Assembly: GCA_964490005.1 (NCBI GenBank)
Contig: CAZBBB010000040.1
Location: forward strand, 1 to 24,911
Source: CAZBBB01 sp964490005
Lineage (GTDB): Bacteria > Planctomycetota > B15-G4
Length of the DNA: 24,911 nucleotides
Reading direction: 5' to 3'
Shown: one piece after another, positions 23,256-24,911 of the stretch
How the letters are laid out: each line of letters opens with the position of its first letter
Position numbering within the stretch: position 1 is the first letter of the stretch
Notes under the pieces: model-generated
The model's database searches: none
The model's input: the letters and a program-made list of their open reading frames with translations, nothing else
Told to the model about the DNA's origin: nothing
Made by a program: the position numbers and the translations under genes

Positions 23256-23689
23256 CCGCCCGCTCGGCGGCTCGCCAGCGCGAAGGCGGCGGCGCCGGCG
23301 AGCGCCGTCGCGAGCACGCCCCAGCGGATGCGCCGCGCGGCCCGCTCGAGTTCGGCGTCGCGTCGCAGTCGCGCCGCGGCCAGCGCGAGGTTCTCCGCCA
23401 CCGCGGCGGCGAGGGGCGCATCGACCTGCGCGTCGCCGCAGGCCGCGGCGGCCAGCTGCCAGCGCTCGTGCGCCTCGCGATGTCGCCCGCGCTCCCAGGA
23501 CACGTTCCCGAGCAGCAGCCACACGCGGCCCAGCTCGGCGCCCGTGACCGCGCCGCGTGCGGCATGCAGCCGTTCCTCGGCCGCGCCGAGCAGGCCGTGC
23601 CGCAGCAGTTCACGGCCGGCCTCGAGGTCGCTCTGCGCCGCGGGGAAGGCGAGCGCCAGCAGCAGGCCGAGCAGCGGCGCGAGGCTCAT
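23210..23689 (-). CDS. Small exported helical-repeat protein with C-terminal membrane anchor
   Basis: This 159-residue protein has an N-terminal signal sequence (about 1-19, LLGLLLALAFPAA), then two or three TPR-like helices (ELLRHGLLGAAEERLHAA, LGRVWLLLGNVSWERGRHREA) and a single C-terminal hydrophobic segment (about 121-140, IRWGVLATALAGAAAFALA). The final tail is short and basic/polar. It resembles the small TPR-plus-anchor proteins found with BatE-like genes, but I do not assign it to that family. ATG 23689 overlaps the upstream TGA in an ATGA junction, so it is made with the spermidine-synthase-like protein. Its last 46 bp lie under the end of HEAT paralogue B, so the frame could be partly constrained by that gene. 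The N-terminal signal, helical repeats and anchor argue that it is real. Confidence 0.7.
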   Translation of the reverse strand: MSLAPLLGLLLALAFPAAQSDLEAGRELLRHGLLGAAEERLHAARGAVTGAELGRVWLLLGNVSWERGRHREAHERWQLAAAACGDAQVDAPLAAAVAENLALAAARLRRDAELERAARRIRWGVLATALAGAAAFALASRRAGGQSRAISSSTLTRAM

Positions 23690-24911
23690 CGCCCGCCCCA
23701 GGCGGCGTGGGCCAGCGCCTCCACCGGCGCGTCGCCGTCGACGAGCAGGCGGCCGGCGTGCGCCGAGGCGGAGCTGAAGGCCTCGGGCGCGAGCATCCAG
23801 GCCAACTGCGCGTCGGCGCCGACCTGCGCCAGGGCCCGCGCACGCGCGCCGTCGTCGGGCTTGCCGTCGCGGCTGCCCCACAGGATCCAGTTGCGCGTGC
23901 CGGGCACGCGCGCGATCTCGGCATCGGGAAACTCGGCCGCGAAGGTCGCCGCGATCGCCGCGACGACGGGCTCCTCTCGGCTGCGGCCGCCGAGGTTCAC
24001 GGCCGCCTGGCCACCGGGCGCGAGGCGCGCGCGCAGCAGCGCGAAGAACTCGCGCGTCGCCATGTGCGCCGGAACGTAGAGCTGCTGGGCGTAGGCGTCG
24101 ACGAGGATCGCGCTCCACGCTTGCCGATCGCAGTTCAGCGCCAGTCGGCCGTCCCAGCCGGCGCGCACGATCGTCCGCTCGGGGAGGTCGAAGAAGCGCC
24201 TTCCCAGTTCGACGATCTCCGCGTCGATCTCGACGCCCGTCACCGAGAGCGCCGGGTCGAGCGCCAGCAGCTGGCGCGCCATCGTGCCGGCCCCCAGACC
24301 GAGCACGAGCACGCTGCGCACCCCGGTCTCGTCCGGAGCCGACCAGAGCGCCGGCGCGACGAAGGCGTCGAAGTAACGGTCGGTCCACAGCGCGCCCGGC
24401 CGATGTGCCGAGTGGAAGCTGTCGAGCCCTTCGTTGAGCGTCAGCAGGCGCGCTCCGTCGTCGGCCTGCACGACCCGCGCGAACTGGTAGGGCGTCTCGA
24501 GCTGCGCCAGCACGGCGTCGGAGGGCGGCGCTCCCGGGAGGGCCGCCGCGAGCGCAGGCAGGGCCAGCAGCAGGGCCGCCCGCGCCGGCCGCAGACGACC
24601 GACGCACAGGCCGCAGACCACGAGCAGCCCGCCCGCCAGGCGCACCGACAGCGCCGAACCGAAGGCCGGAAGCAGCACGTGCGTGGCGCCGAAGGTGCCG
24701 GCCAGCCCGCCGAGCGTGCCGGCGGCGAGCAGCCGTCCTGCGGCCTGCGCCGGACGCCGTTCGACGTCGCGCGCCAGCCGCAGCAGCCGCGGCGTGACGG
24801 CCCCCAGCGCCGCCATCGGTACGCCCACGGCGAGCAGCGCGACGAGCAGCGAGCCCCAGTGCACGAAGGGCAGCGCCTCCTCGAGCAGCAGGTCGCGCGG
24901 CAGCAGGGCCG
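23686..24911 (-). CDS. Spermidine-synthase-like methyltransferase fused to membrane helices, 5' end beyond the window
   Basis: The visible 408 codons start inside the gene: the frame stays open past a GTG at 24864 to the window's right edge, with no start needed inside. The N-terminal part has several hydrophobic helices (SLLVALLAVGVPMAALGAV, then LAAGTLGGLAGTFGATHVLL and ARAALLLALPALAAALPG). After it comes a spermidine-synthase-like Rossmann domain with LNEGLDSFHSAHR, VLVLGLGAGTMARQLL, SVTGVEIDAEIVELGRRFF and AILVDAYAQQLYVPAHM. Members with such fusions are common in GC-rich bacteria, and most have no proven aminopropyltransferase activity. The domain may instead methylate an unknown substrate. 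The stop overlaps the small helical-repeat gene by ATGA. Polyamine synthesis is only one option. Confidence 0.82.
   Translation of the reverse strand, partial: ALLPRDLLLEEALPFVHWGSLLVALLAVGVPMAALGAVTPRLLRLARDVERRPAQAAGRLLAAGTLGGLAGTFGATHVLLPAFGSALSVRLAGGLLVVCGLCVGRLRPARAALLLALPALAAALPGAPPSDAVLAQLETPYQFARVVQADDGARLLTLNEGLDSFHSAHRPGALWTDRYFDAFVAPALWSAPDETGVRSVLVLGLGAGTMARQLLALDPALSVTGVEIDAEIVELGRRFFDLPERTIVRAGWDGRLALNCDRQAWSAILVDAYAQQLYVPAHMATREFFALLRARLAPGGQAAVNLGGRSREEPVVAAIAATFAAEFPDAEIARVPGTRNWILWGSRDGKPDDGARARALAQVGADAQLAWMLAPEAFSSASAHAGRLLVDGDAPVEALAHAAWGGR

Noticed and set aside
19314..23522. A 1402-codon minus-strand open frame opposite both HEAT genes
   Set aside because: It has Arg/Val/Gly-rich composition with no fold signature. 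The plus strand has two paralogues whose similarity proves that frame.
1..24911. Mobile elements, CRISPR arrays, tRNAs or a defence island
   Set aside because: No transposase, integrase, terminal inverted repeats, regular spacer repeats, tRNA-like cloverleaf or defence-family gene was found by reading both strands.

Overview
The window is very GC-rich (roughly 70% or more by eye) and densely coded, with 19 protein genes (two cut by the window edges) and no tRNA, rRNA, CRISPR array, insertion sequence or phage gene that I can see. The gene set points to a diderm bacterium. There is a WaaG-like glycosyltransferase beside a WaaP/Kdo-kinase-type protein, a YqgE/AlgH protein, a likely exported lipoprotein peptidase, exported HEAT-repeat proteins with low-complexity linkers, and a myo-inositol-phosphate synthase. 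My best guess is a high-GC planctomycete-like lineage. This rests on gene content and on the style of the exported HEAT proteins, not on a marker gene.

Layout. (1) 1-547, minus: start of rarA; 653-1066, plus: OsmC-family protein, divergent from rarA. (2) 1041-5222, minus: a radical SAM protein, then arginase, then a GT-C-type membrane glycosyltransferase; the last two are coupled by a TGATG junction. (3) 5416-6897, plus: Old Yellow Enzyme-type oxidoreductase. (4) 6922-8209, minus: SAM methyltransferase overlapping yqgE; divergent from it, 8248-8661, plus: bacilliredoxin. (5) 8681-15732, minus: a two-domain WaaP-like kinase, a 1462-residue three-domain amidohydrolase, and an M28 peptidase overlapping the amidohydrolase by 4 nt. 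(6) 15853-17037, plus: WaaG-like glycosyltransferase, divergent from the kinase. (7) 17016-18215, minus: inositol-3-phosphate synthase; 18352-18831, plus: MaoC-type hydratase. (8) 18961-23255, plus: a 78-residue possible Sm-fold protein with a clear promoter, then two adjacent paralogous 648-residue exported HEAT-repeat proteins. (9) 23210-24911, minus: a spermidine-synthase-like membrane protein (cut by the edge) coupled by ATGA to a small membrane-anchored helical-repeat protein.

How the genes fit together. The tandem kinase and the WaaG-like transferase look like a lipopolysaccharide-core pair read from a 120-bp divergent region. The amidohydrolase and the M28 peptidase both carry export signals and are translationally coupled, which suggests extracytoplasmic breakdown of peptides or related amides. 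The HEAT pair with its small upstream gene is the least explained block. The other genes are housekeeping or redox genes: DNA-damage tolerance, OsmC, bacilliredoxin, arginine breakdown and inositol phosphate synthesis.

Most worth a second look: the three-domain amidohydrolase with metal ligands visible only in its middle domain, the fused double lipopolysaccharide kinase, the exported HEAT paralogues with a shared N-terminal W-rich/FTGRGR signature, the structured leader of the 78-residue gene, and three tail-to-tail gene overlaps. No obvious defence or mobile system is present.
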